Source of the DNA: Tropicimonas sp. IMCC34043
GTDB taxonomy: Bacteria; Pseudomonadota; Alphaproteobacteria; Rhodobacterales; Rhodobacteraceae
DNA length: 64,000 nt
Assembly: GCF_003390845.1 (NCBI RefSeq)
Contig: NZ_QMEK01000005.1
Span: 62,001 to 126,000, forward strand
Reading direction: 5' to 3'
A program made the translations under genes and the position numbers. The notes beneath the pieces were generated by a model. The model was not told the DNA's origin, ran no database searches, and worked only from the letters and a program-made list of their open reading frames with translations. Shown here one piece after another: positions 8,546 to 17,060 of this stretch (position 1 is its first letter; each line of letters starts with the position of its first letter).

Positions 8546-10030
8546 CTAGTTCCCCTGAACGGCCGCACTGCGTTGCAGCACGTACTGGTCAAAGGCAAAG
8601 ATGAAATCGAGCATGCCGCGCTTTGCACCGGTCCAGTCCGGCCGGGCCAGGGCATGACACTGCAGACAGTTCGACTCATTCTGGGTGAAGGTCTCGATCA
8701 CGGTATTGCCGAGGATCTCGGGCACCGGGACGCCCACGCCCGAGGGGCCGTATTGCTTCCATTGCGTCCCCTTCAGGTGATAATTCTCGAACACCGATCC
8801 CTCGAGCGCCATGTGCATGCGGATGTTGATGCAGCTGAATTCCTGGTTGGAGGGCGGACAGGGGTCGTTGCCACTGCTGGCGGCGCCACCGGGAGAAACG
8901 GGCCCGAAATAATAGCCCGGCGGATAGTTCTGAACGACAAGCGAGGGGATCTTTTCCAGCGCGGTCTTCGGCGGCCAGTTCGGACCGCGCGATACTGCCT
9001 GATCGACATCATAGAAGATCCAGTCGGGCACCGGCTTGCCGTCCTGGAAATGGCCCTGCCCGGTCGCACCGATCTGCGACCAGAGCGGCGCGGCATCGAC
9101 ATGCTCGAAGGTGCCCCAGGCCCAGTCGGGCATTGTCGCCGTCTTGTAGACCAGATGCATCCCGACCAGCCCGACCGGCACCAGCGCGCAGTCGTGGCTG
9201 CTGCGGCCGTCGTCGATGACCGGGGTGACATAGGCCCAGGACTTGTGAAACCGTTCGGGATCGTCCTTCGCATCGAGGATTTTCCACGCGGCCTTGGCGA
9301 TGATGGCGCCGCGCACCGGCGGGTCGTTCGGGTTCGATCCCCAGGTGCCGGAGGGCAGATCGAGCTTGCCCTGCGCTTTCAGATAGGACTCGAGCTGGAC
9401 GGCATCCCAAAGCCCGTGCGCGACCGTGTAGTCATAGGCCTGACGGTTGAACAGCGACTCGTAGCGCACCGGTTGGCCCGCGGCATCGAGCAGCGCGTCG
9501 CCATCGGGATTGACATAGGTGCTGAGCAGTCGCGGTTCGATATCGTTCGGGATCTTATCGGCAAAGGGAACGGCGGCCATGGCAGCCTTTGCATCGATCT
9601 CGCTGCAGGCCGCGGGCAGCGGATGCTCGGTGCTGTCCCATGGAAGCGGTGGCTTGCCGGGGCGGAAGATCGACGCCGTGCTTTTCCAGGTGTCCCAGAC
9701 CGTGGTCCAGTCGCCCTGTCGCGGCGCGGTGAAATCCGGCGTACTGACGATGACCTTGCCGTCCGTTGCCTTGGAAACCGGCCAGTTCAGCGCCACGAAG
9801 GCCCGTGAGGACAGCGGATCGACCTGGGTCACCGTGGGAAAGTTCACGTCGCCGATGAAACAGGCCGCCCATTGCGGATCCTGAAAGGTATAGCCCGCCT
9901 GCTTGCAGGTGCAGACAAGCTGGTCGGCCGGATCACAGGCAGCCCCCGCCCCCTGTGCTTGCGCGAGGGCGGGAAGGGCGGCTGTCGCGCAGGCGATGAA
10001 GGCGGAAATTCGGGCGATCTGCACGGGCAA
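8546..10030 (-). CDS. Secreted protein with one c-type haem motif (cytochrome-like)
   Basis: 494 residues with a clear Sec signal peptide (MPVQIARIS, a hydrophobic core, then ALAQAQG), so it acts in the periplasm or outside the cell. A single CLQCH haem-binding motif lies near the C-terminus at C455-C458-H459. The mature N-terminus has a Cys-rich stretch (CDPADQLVCTCKQAG). The 430-residue region between is rich in Trp, Pro and Asp, and I do not recognise its fold; an enzyme or ligand-binding domain carrying a cytochrome c tail is plausible. It is the first gene of the operon that continues with the 79-residue peptide, the ABBA-like protein and the giant sensor, so it may sense or process an extracellular compound linked to that system. 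Confidence 0.7.
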   Translation of the reverse strand: MPVQIARISAFIACATAALPALAQAQGAGAACDPADQLVCTCKQAGYTFQDPQWAACFIGDVNFPTVTQVDPLSSRAFVALNWPVSKATDGKVIVSTPDFTAPRQGDWTTVWDTWKSTASIFRPGKPPLPWDSTEHPLPAACSEIDAKAAMAAVPFADKIPNDIEPRLLSTYVNPDGDALLDAAGQPVRYESLFNRQAYDYTVAHGLWDAVQLESYLKAQGKLDLPSGTWGSNPNDPPVRGAIIAKAAWKILDAKDDPERFHKSWAYVTPVIDDGRSSHDCALVPVGLVGMHLVYKTATMPDWAWGTFEHVDAAPLWSQIGATGQGHFQDGKPVPDWIFYDVDQAVSRGPNWPPKTALEKIPSLVVQNYPPGYYFGPVSPGGAASSGNDPCPPSNQEFSCINIRMHMALEGSVFENYHLKGTQWKQYGPSGVGVPVPEILGNTVIETFTQNESNCLQCHALARPDWTGAKRGMLDFIFAFDQYVLQRSAAVQGN

Positions 10031-10187
10031 AATTCCTGTCCTGTCCGATTTCGTCTATCCGGGGCAATCTGGAAACCGTCTCACTCGACCGGAACGCTTT
10101 GGGCCCGCTGGTATCCAGGCCGGTCGCACTCCTGCCCGAACAATTCCCGAGTTCGTATCACATCGCAACAAATTTTCTTATACTCTA

Positions 10188-10200
10188 CGGTATATTACCG
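10188..10200. promoter_or_regulatory. AT-rich palindrome upstream of the CXXCH-protein operon
   Basis: CGGTA-TAT-TACCG is a perfect 5-3-5 inverted repeat inside the most AT-rich stretch of the 209-base gap (10031-10239). It sits about 160 bases upstream of the operon's first start codon. It could be an operator or a promoter core (TATATT). Confidence 0.35.
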
Positions 10201-10239
10201 GCTTTCTGACGGGAAAATACCGAATGCCCGAGGCCGCAC

Positions 10240-11292
10240 TCAACCGGTCACGGCAAGTCCCTCTGCCGTAAAGAAAAGCTGCCATTTCGGGTCAAGGATC
10301 AGACCGATGCGATGGCCCGGACGCAGTCCCGCCTCGCTTGGCGCCCGAACCGTAACCTGCCCCAGGTCGCCGCCGTCGATAATGAGATATGTGTCGGCGC
10401 CGAGGTATTCGACCACATCGACCGTGCCGTCAAAGGCGCCCTCGCCCTCGGCACCGAGGACGATGTGTTCGGGCCGCACCCCGATGAAATCCGCGGGCGT
10501 TGCGAAGGGATAGGCCCCGCCCCGCCCGCCCGGCAAGCGGAACTGCCCCTCCCCGGTCGTGCAGGGCAGAACGTTCATCTTGGGCGAGCCGATGAACTGC
10601 GCCACGAACAGGTTGCCCGGGCGTTCGTACAGTTCCTTCGGGCTGCCAATCTGGGCGATCCGGCCCGCCTCCAGCACCACGATCCGGTCGGCGAGCGTCA
10701 TCGCCTCGACCTGATCGTGGGTGACATAGATCATCGTCGTCGACAGCGCCTGATGCAGCTTGGCGATCTCGTATCGCATCTCGACCCGAAGGGCCGCGTC
10801 AAGATTGCTGAGCGGCTCGTCGAACAGGAACGCCGTCGGATCGCGCACGATCGACCGGCCGATTGCCACCCGCTGCCGCTGCCCGCCCGAAAGATCCTTG
10901 GGCCGGCGCTCCATGTAGGGTTCAAGTTTCAGCACGCGGGCCGCCTCGGACACCTTGGCCTCGATCTCAGATTTCGGCGCGCCGGCGGTCTTCAGGCTGA
11001 ACCCCATGTTCTCGGCCACTGACATATGCGGATAAAGCGCATAGGACTGGAACACCATGGTCAAGCCGCGCTTCGCCGGCGGCTCGGCGGTCACGTCGCG
11101 CCCGTCGATCAGGATCTGGCCACGCGAGGTTTCTTCGAGCCCGCCGATCATCCGCAACAGCGTGGACTTGCCGCAGCCCGACGGCCCGACGAAGATCACG
11201 AATTCGCCGTCGCCGATCTCGAGGTCCACCCCCTTGATGACCTGCACGTTGCCGAACCACTTTTCGACCGCCTTGAGCGTGATCGCCCCCAT
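10240..11292 (-). CDS. Sugar ABC transporter ATP-binding protein (MalK/UgpC type)
   Basis: 350 residues. It powers the importer encoded by the three genes starting at 16532, 15094 and 13767. Walker [10 protein letters not shown] (about 37-45), Q-loop Gln in [10 protein letters not shown], signature LSGGQRQR, Walker [12 protein letters not shown] and switch His in THDQVEAMT are all present. A C-terminal OB-type regulatory domain (GVRPEHI onward) is typical of the MalK/UgpC/MsmK group. The ATG at 11292 overlaps the TGA of the glycosidase gene by one base, which fixes the start; a longer open frame continues upstream but only as a shadow of the glycosidase gene. It is the last gene of the operon. 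Confidence 0.93.
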   Translation of the reverse strand: MGAITLKAVEKWFGNVQVIKGVDLEIGDGEFVIFVGPSGCGKSTLLRMIGGLEETSRGQILIDGRDVTAEPPAKRGLTMVFQSYALYPHMSVAENMGFSLKTAGAPKSEIEAKVSEAARVLKLEPYMERRPKDLSGGQRQRVAIGRSIVRDPTAFLFDEPLSNLDAALRVEMRYEIAKLHQALSTTMIYVTHDQVEAMTLADRIVVLEAGRIAQIGSPKELYERPGNLFVAQFIGSPKMNVLPCTTGEGQFRLPGGRGGAYPFATPADFIGVRPEHIVLGAEGEGAFDGTVDVVEYLGADTYLIIDGGDLGQVTVRAPSEAGLRPGHRIGLILDPKWQLFFTAEGLAVTG

Positions 11293-12548
11293 CAGAACCT
11301 CCCTTCTGCCTGCGGCGACGCCCATGCCAGCCACACCGCCGCCGTCCAGGTGAAATGCCCGCCGCCTGCGGGCGTGCCGTCGCGCGGACTGAAATATTCG
11401 GCAAAGCCCGAGGCGGCGATCAGCGCCTGCGCATCGCGGCGCAAACGTGCGGCCTCGGCCCCGTGGCCCATCTCGGCGAGCCCGAGCCCCGCGAGCGCGT
11501 TCAGGATCGCCCAGACCGGCCCGCGCCAATAACGCAGCGGATCGAATTCGGGATGCGCGGGGTCGAGCGAGGGAAGCATGAAACGCACCTCGTCCGCGAT
11601 CCGGTGCAGATGCGCCAGCATGCCGGGGTTTTCGATCCCGGCGTACCAGTTCAGAAACGACGCGTTGGAGAGTGACCCGGTGAACGCCCCGCTGCGCAGA
11701 TCGACCGAATCGTAATAGCCGCCGTCGGGATTCCAGTGGCCCTCCGCGCCCTCTGTCAGCGCGCGGATCCAATCCTCGATCTCGCGGGTCGGCTTGCCAA
11801 CCTCCTGCGCCAGCACGGCAAGATCCCGGCAGGCGCGCAGCAGGATGAAGCTCATGCCGACATCGGCCACCCGGAACGGCCCGCGGTCGCGGATCGTGGC
11901 CTCGTCCCAGCCGCAGTCCCGGCCAAAGCCCACCATGGCCAGATACCGGTCGTATTCCGCCTTTTTCGGCCGCTGGCCCGCGTCGACCTGTTGCAGGTCG
12001 CGCCGCTGATAGCTGCCAACGCCCGAGGTATCGACCGCCTGCATTGCAAGGTCCCAATCGGGCGCGTTGTCGCGGCCGGTCTCCCAGGGGTGGGTGACGG
12101 CCACCATGCCGCGTTCGACCCGCGCATCCATGAACCAGCGGTGCCAGCGCAGCAGCCCGTCGAACAGCCCCGCGATCCGCGGCCTGCCACGATCCGGATC
12201 TGCCATCAGCACCGCGCGCGCCATGGTCGCGACCACCGGCGGCTGGGTGATCCCCGAGGTTGGCGGCTGGTTCCCGACCCCCCAGACCTCGGGTCCGGGG
12301 AAATACCCCGGCGCCGGTTCGTGAAAGATCATGTGCGGCACCATGCCATTCGGCCATTGCGCCGCCATCAGCGTCTCAAGCTCGGTCCAGGCGCGCTCGA
12401 CATCGAAGCGCGAAAATCCCCAGGCCGCAAAGGCGCTGTCCCAGTTCCACTGGAAGGGATAGAGCATCGCCGTCGGCACGGTATAGCGCCCGCGATCGTT
12501 GTCGCGCAGGATCCCCCGCGCCGCCTGATCGAGTGTCTCGTGGTGCAC
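11292..12548 (-). CDS. GH63/MGH1-like glycoside hydrolase
   Basis: 418 residues, no signal peptide, so it acts in the cytoplasm on the imported glycoside. The sequence has the (alpha/alpha)6-barrel hallmarks of the GH63 / mannosylglycerate-hydrolase-like group: [13 protein letters not shown] near residue 33, [12 protein letters not shown] near 98, and a late [14 protein letters not shown]. Known relatives hydrolyse mannosyl- or glucosylglycerate or alpha-glucosides. Because the gene sits between permease and ATPase genes, the transported compound is probably its substrate. The start is a GTG at 12548 with AAGGA six bases upstream, lying inside the end of the permease gene. Other GH15- or GH37-like alpha-barrel glucosidases are possible alternatives. 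Confidence 0.75.
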   Translation of the reverse strand: MHHETLDQAARGILRDNDRGRYTVPTAMLYPFQWNWDSAFAAWGFSRFDVERAWTELETLMAAQWPNGMVPHMIFHEPAPGYFPGPEVWGVGNQPPTSGITQPPVVATMARAVLMADPDRGRPRIAGLFDGLLRWHRWFMDARVERGMVAVTHPWETGRDNAPDWDLAMQAVDTSGVGSYQRRDLQQVDAGQRPKKAEYDRYLAMVGFGRDCGWDEATIRDRGPFRVADVGMSFILLRACRDLAVLAQEVGKPTREIEDWIRALTEGAEGHWNPDGGYYDSVDLRSGAFTGSLSNASFLNWYAGIENPGMLAHLHRIADEVRFMLPSLDPAHPEFDPLRYWRGPVWAILNALAGLGLAEMGHGAEAARLRRDAQALIAASGFAEYFSPRDGTPAGGGHFTWTAAVWLAWASPQAEGRF

Positions 12549-12552
12549 CGCG

Positions 12553-13767
12553 CTATCCTTTCACCGCACCGGCGGTCAGCCCGCGGGTCATGAATTTCTC
12601 GAGGCCGAGGAACAGCGCCATGATCGGCAGCGTCGCGATCACGGCACCGGCCATCAGATGCTGGCGCGGCACTTCCGAGGAATTCAGCATCGCCACCCCC
12701 CGTGTCAGCGTGAATTTCGACGGATCGTCGAGCAGCATGAAGGCCAGCAGGAACTCGTTCCAGGCGATCATGAAGACATAGAGCGAGACCGAGGCCAGCG
12801 CCGGCAGCGACAGCGGCAGGGTGATCTTCCAGATCACCTGCAGACGGGTCAGCCCGTCCATCAGCCCCGCCTCCTCGACCTCGGCCGGAAGACCGCGGAA
12901 ATAGCCCTGAAGCATGTAGAGCGAGACCGGGATCGTCGTGACCGGATAGATCAGGACCAGCCCGAACAGCGAATTGCGCAGCCCGGTCATGGAAAACGCG
13001 ATATAGATCGGCAGCGCGACCACGATCATCGGCACCATGTAGATCAGCAGGATCGAGCGGGACAGCGCGGTGCGGCCGCGAAACCGCAGCCGCGCCACCG
13101 CATAGGCGCCGGGCACCGAGACCAGCAGCGTGATCGCCACGGTCAGCACCGAAATGACGAAGGAGGTCGTGAGGTAGCGGCCGAAGTGGAATTCCTGAAA
13201 CAGCTCGCGATAGCTGCGGAACAGATCCGTGCCGCGGCCAAGATCGATCGAGAAATCGAGCGGGTTCTGCATCAGCGCCTGCTGCGACTTCAGCGAGGTC
13301 ATGACCATCACGTAGAACGGGATCACCACGATGGCGGTGAAGAACAGGTATCCGAAGCCGGTCAGAAACCGGATCACCACCTCTTCGAACTCGTGCCGTG
13401 TCATTGCGCCCGCAGGCATGCCACGCAGCATCGCCGAAATCGGCAGCCCGGCCCCGGCCCCAAGCAGCGCCGCGGCGGCGACCCTCTGCATCAACGTCAC
13501 CTCGGGATCCGCCCGCACCGGCCCGAGCCCTGCAAGGCCGAGCACAAGCGCTGCGGCCGCTGCCAAAAGCACCAGCGCCCAGCCTTTGCGCAAGACGGGC
13601 GCTGCCGCACCGACCCCCACGCCGATCAGTACCGAGCCGACCAATCCGGGGCGGAACCCGGCGCCGGTGGCAAAGGACATTGCAACCGCAACGGCCGTCG
13701 CTACGACCAGCAACCACAGCACCCCGACGACCGGCCCGACCACACGCCCCTGTCGCAACGACCCCAT
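12553..13767 (-). CDS. Sugar ABC permease (MalG type) with extra N-terminal membrane domain
   Basis: 404 residues from the ATG at 13767, which has a G-rich ribosome site just upstream. The C-terminal 280 residues are a normal MalG-type permease: FLFF-type first span, MTSLKSQQALMQ, six spans, and the EAA-loop (EVEEAGLMDGLTRLQVIWKI). Before it lies an unusual segment of about 125 residues with four predicted spans (about 11-33, 40-58, 61-80, 93-112). MalG-type permeases are usually about 280-300 residues, so this one carries an added four-helix domain. An even longer frame runs upstream to 13965, but it lacks protein-like character. The stop is 4 bases before the glycosidase start. Confidence 0.88.
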   Translation of the reverse strand: MGSLRQGRVVGPVVGVLWLLVVATAVAVAMSFATGAGFRPGLVGSVLIGVGVGAAAPVLRKGWALVLLAAAAALVLGLAGLGPVRADPEVTLMQRVAAAALLGAGAGLPISAMLRGMPAGAMTRHEFEEVVIRFLTGFGYLFFTAIVVIPFYVMVMTSLKSQQALMQNPLDFSIDLGRGTDLFRSYRELFQEFHFGRYLTTSFVISVLTVAITLLVSVPGAYAVARLRFRGRTALSRSILLIYMVPMIVVALPIYIAFSMTGLRNSLFGLVLIYPVTTIPVSLYMLQGYFRGLPAEVEEAGLMDGLTRLQVIWKITLPLSLPALASVSLYVFMIAWNEFLLAFMLLDDPSKFTLTRGVAMLNSSEVPRQHLMAGAVIATLPIMALFLGLEKFMTRGLTAGAVKG

Positions 13768-13831
13768 CACGCCCCCAAGGTTTCTGAGTGGTAAGAAGAC
13801 GGCCGGAGGCTCACACTCTGCTCTCGATGGC

Positions 13832-15094
13832 TCACAGACCTTCCTCCCGACTGATGAACCTGAAGAAGAAGATCGAGAACACCAGCAGGCAGCAGAACAC
13901 GACCACGGCAACCGCCGCCCCCGCCCCGATGTTCGAGATCGCAAAGGCCTGCTCATAGACGTCAACGGTCAGCGTCCGCGTCCCGGCGCTGCCACCCGTC
14001 AGCAGGAAAATGTCGTCGAACTTGTTGAAGGTCCAGATGAAGCGCAACAGGAACAGGACCGACAGGATGCCCAGCAGCATCGGCAGGCTGAGATACCAGA
14101 ATTTCTGGAACGGGCTTGCACCGTCCATGTCGGCAGCCTCGTACATGTCGGCGTCGATCGATTGCAGCCGCGCCAGGATGAACAGGAACGACAGCGGGAA
14201 ATAGCGCCAGACCTCGAACACGATCACCATGATCAGCGCCAGAGGCCTTGTGCCGAAGAAGTTGATGCCTCCCTCGGTCAGCCCCATCCGGATCAGCAGT
14301 TCGTTCGCGGACCCCGACGTGGGGTCGAACAGCGTCACCCAGGTGAAGGCCACCGCGATCACCGGCGCCACGTAGGGAAACAGGTAAAGCCCGCGCAGAA
14401 CCCCCTTGCCGCGGAAGTCGTTGTTCAGCAGCAGCGCCGCGAACAGCCCGACGACAAGCGCCCCGATGGTGCCAAAGACCGTGTAGATCACCGTCACGCC
14501 GAAAACCTGCCAGAACTCCGACCCGTCGAACAGCCGGGCAAAATTCTCCAGCGTGAACTCGCCATTGGTCAGCACGTGATCGGCGCGCCCCGTCACCACG
14601 GGTTCGCTGTCCTCGGGGTCGCCGCCCCAATCGAAGAACGCCTGCCCCAACGTCACGTCGATCTTGAAGCGGTCGTTGTAGCCGCCCTCTATGGTGCCAA
14701 AATTGCAGAAGAATTCCTGCCCCGCCTCGACGGGCCCGGTCAGCGAACAGCCGTCGGGCAGGTCGCCCGTCACCGTCACCCCGGGCGGCCAACGGTCGCT
14801 CAGCGTCACCGCGTCGATCACCGTGTCGCGGCTCGAATTGCGCAGCCGGTATTCCACGGTCGCGATATCGCCCGGGGCCTCGGGGCGACCGCGGATCTGC
14901 TCGCGCACCACCGGAACCGGCGCCCGCAGATCCGCAAGCCCGATAGGCTTGAACGAGATCCAGAAAATCGACAGCAGCGGCAGCAGGATGACCATCGCGA
15001 CGCTGAAGACCGTGGGGAACAACAGCCCCCAGGCCACCCGCGCCTCGCGACGCCCGAGCGGGCCGGTGCCCTTTGGAGGGATGGCTTCGGTCAT
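13832..15094 (-). CDS. Sugar ABC permease (MalF type) with periplasmic DUF11-like insert
   Basis: 420 residues from the ATG at 15094 (AGGTGGA upstream); an in-frame GTG four codons earlier is less well placed. After the first span (about 23-45) comes a large periplasmic insertion (about 50-155). It contains EYRLRNSSRDTVID, then a Val-rich DRWPPGVTVTG strand, two Cys about 25 residues apart and FGTIEGG. That spacing recalls DUF11/bacterial Ig-like adhesion repeats. The rest is a canonical MalF-type permease with five more spans and the EAA-loop (YEAADMDGASPFQKFWYLSLP). It pairs with the MalG-type permease that starts 64 bases downstream. The insert may contact the binding protein. Confidence 0.88.
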   Translation of the reverse strand: MTEAIPPKGTGPLGRREARVAWGLLFPTVFSVAMVILLPLLSIFWISFKPIGLADLRAPVPVVREQIRGRPEAPGDIATVEYRLRNSSRDTVIDAVTLSDRWPPGVTVTGDLPDGCSLTGPVEAGQEFFCNFGTIEGGYNDRFKIDVTLGQAFFDWGGDPEDSEPVVTGRADHVLTNGEFTLENFARLFDGSEFWQVFGVTVIYTVFGTIGALVVGLFAALLLNNDFRGKGVLRGLYLFPYVAPVIAVAFTWVTLFDPTSGSANELLIRMGLTEGGINFFGTRPLALIMVIVFEVWRYFPLSFLFILARLQSIDADMYEAADMDGASPFQKFWYLSLPMLLGILSVLFLLRFIWTFNKFDDIFLLTGGSAGTRTLTVDVYEQAFAISNIGAGAAVAVVVFCCLLVFSIFFFRFISREEGL

Positions 15095-15116
15095 GTCCGC
15101 TTCCACCTGTCGGGGG

Positions 15117-15179
15117 AGGCGCCCGCGATGGTCCCGGGGCCGGCACAGCCGCCGGCCCGGCCCCTTGGGGTGGGCGCCT
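15117..15179 (-). promoter_or_regulatory. Two-level intercistronic stem-loop after the sugar-binding protein gene
   Basis: The 91-base gap between the binding-protein stop (15186) and the permease start (15094) holds an outer perfect 8-bp pairing (15117-15124 with 15172-15179) enclosing a perfect 8-bp hairpin (15137-15144 with 15151-15158, 6-base loop). There is no T-run. Such elements are known to protect the upstream binding-protein message or to attenuate the permeases. Confidence 0.6.
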
Positions 15180-15185
15180 GCTGCA

Positions 15186-16532
15186 TCACTGGATCTTGGC
15201 CAGTTCCTCGTTCAGCGCCGCAACCGTCGCGGCCGCATCGCGCTGGCCGTCGATATAGTCGCGCACCAGACGGTTGATGACCTCGCTGTTGACCATCTTC
15301 GAAGCGAGCGCCAGTTGTCCCTCCTTGACGCCCCAACGCTGCGCCACATCAAGCCCGCCGACGATCTCGTCGATCATCTCGGGCGAATACAGCTCGGACA
15401 GCGGCGCCTTTCGGTCCACCCCCACGTCAAGCTGCGACCAGGCCTTGGTGAACTTGTCCGGCTCCTCTGGGGTGCCACGGCGCACCGGGAACTTGCCCTC
15501 GGGCGCAATCGCCAGCGTCTCCATATAGCCATCGTCCATCGAGAACTTGACGAACTCGATTGCCGCATCCGTGTCGGCATCGGCCGAAATGCCGAAGAAG
15601 TTGGTGTTGGAATAGGCCGCGCCTTCGGGGTTCGACGGTCCGGACAGCTTGGTCACGATCCCGGTTTTCGAGGCAAGTTCGCGGCTCGTCGGATCGTCGT
15701 TGATGGTCGGCGGGGCATCGTCGCGCAGCCCGGCAAGTTCGTCGAGGATGAAGGGCGACCAGATGACCATCGCCGCCTTGCCGTCGAAATAGAGCTCGCG
15801 CGATTGCTTCCAGTAAAGCTCGCCGGCGGGCGAGGCGTCGGCCACGGCCTTGTAGAACTCCAGAACCTCGATGGTCTTCTTCTCGTCGAGCGGGGCAAAC
15901 CCGTTCTTGTCCACCGGCGAGACGCCGTTGGCGAGGAACACGTGCTCCAGAACCTGGCTCATGAAGGCCTCGTCCACCTTGGTCGCGGCGACAAAGCCAT
16001 ACATTTCCGGCGGATTGTGCAGCTCGCCAATCGCCGCCATCACGTTGGCATAGGTGTTCGGGGCCGCAAGTCCGGCCTCGTCGAACAGGTCCTTGCGATA
16101 GACGATCATCTGGGTCCAGCCGTCGGACGGCACGCTGGCCCAGCCATCCTCGGTCGCGGCCATGGCAAGCGTTCCGGCCGCGAAGGTCGAGGGATCGAGA
16201 TCCTCGATCACTTCGGTCGCCGCATCGCTGTCAAGGATCCCCGCCTCGACCCAGGGCAGCGCATAGGACAGCGGGTGATAGATCACGTCGGGCAGATCGC
16301 CTGCCGCAAAGGCCGCGGTGGCGCGGGTGCCAAGATCGGATTCCGTGACCGGGATGACCTCGACCTCGATCCCGAACTTGTCCGAGAATTCGTCGGCCAT
16401 CTGCTGCTGCCTTGCCAGGCGCTCAGGCTGTTCCTCGGTGGTCCAGAACCGGATCGTGTCGGCATTGGCGCCGATACCCGACAGAAGCAGCGCCACCGCC
16501 GTTCCGGTCAGCCACTGGGTGTGGTTCCCCAT
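15186..16532 (-). CDS. Sugar ABC transporter solute-binding protein
   Basis: 448 residues with a Sec signal peptide (GTAVALLLSGIGANA, cleavage near residue 24), so periplasmic. It belongs to the extracellular solute-binding family 1 (MalE/UgpB-like): IRFWTTEEQPERLARQQQM at the mature start, DLPDVIYHPLSYALPWVEAG, and FFGISADADTDAAIEFVKF in the second lobe. It is the first gene of the operon with two permeases, a GH63-like hydrolase and an ATPase, and should recognise the glycoside. The divergent peroxidase gene starts 528 bases away. No tRNA or regulator gene lies nearby, so control must come from elsewhere. Confidence 0.92.
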   Translation of the reverse strand: MGNHTQWLTGTAVALLLSGIGANADTIRFWTTEEQPERLARQQQMADEFSDKFGIEVEVIPVTESDLGTRATAAFAAGDLPDVIYHPLSYALPWVEAGILDSDAATEVIEDLDPSTFAAGTLAMAATEDGWASVPSDGWTQMIVYRKDLFDEAGLAAPNTYANVMAAIGELHNPPEMYGFVAATKVDEAFMSQVLEHVFLANGVSPVDKNGFAPLDEKKTIEVLEFYKAVADASPAGELYWKQSRELYFDGKAAMVIWSPFILDELAGLRDDAPPTINDDPTSRELASKTGIVTKLSGPSNPEGAAYSNTNFFGISADADTDAAIEFVKFSMDDGYMETLAIAPEGKFPVRRGTPEEPDKFTKAWSQLDVGVDRKAPLSELYSPEMIDEIVGGLDVAQRWGVKEGQLALASKMVNSEVINRLVRDYIDGQRDAAATVAALNEELAKIQ

Positions 16533-17060
16533 CGTCTTCCTCCCTTGCGGTATTCGGATCTCACCGGACGGCCGGGGCGGTCTGCTGCCGCCTGCATGGG
16601 TCCGGTGTGGCTTGCGCCAGGATCAGTGGTTCGGGAAAGGCGACCATCGGTGCCCGGTACGGGCACAGTGTGATCGGCCGGATGGCGTGGCATTAGCGCG
16701 TCGAGCCACGGGCTGTATGCCGGGCTCTGCCCAGGCACCTGCCCTGTCACTGTCGGCCATACCGGCATCTTCCGCCTCCCTGTCTCACAGAAAAGTCCAC
16801 GAAAGCGGTTTGGGCAACCCGGAAAATCCAAAAAACGCACAAGGACGTGGGGGAAAGCTGCGGCAGGAAGAACAGCGCCCCCGCATCCGCCCTGAATCGG
16901 TCATCACGCCAATAAATGCGCCCCTGCTCTGCCGCCGCCTCGGTTGGCGCACGGACCGCGCACGCAACGTTGTTTTCCCTCGCCCGCGATCTTGCTTGAC
17001 CGACCGGCCGCGCGCTCCCTACCGATCTCTCAATCTGGTCATTGAAGAGGAGGACGCGCC
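16533..17060. other. 528-base divergent intergenic region
   Basis: This region between the sugar-binding protein gene (minus) and the AhpD-like gene (plus) holds no convincing gene. The open frames inside it lack family resemblance and a ribosome site. It contains a perfect inverted repeat GTGCCCG-GTA-CGGGCAC at 16650-16666, about 118 bases upstream of the binding-protein start, which is a candidate operator for the sugar operon. A TTGACC at 16996-17001 with a weak TACCGA 18 bases later could be the promoter of the plus-strand genes. Confidence 0.5.
16650..16666. promoter_or_regulatory. 17-bp inverted repeat, candidate operator of the glycoside operon
   Basis: GTGCCCG (16650-16656), spacer GTA, CGGGCAC (16660-16666). 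The arms are perfect. It is located upstream of the solute-binding protein gene, where a LacI-, GntR- or ROK-type regulator would bind; no such regulator is encoded next to this operon. Confidence 0.4.

Noticed and set aside
10240-12357. A 705-residue ATPase with a long N-terminal extension
   Set aside because: The extra 355 codons lie wholly over the glycosidase gene in another frame; the ATG at 11292 overlapping the glycosidase stop is the natural start.
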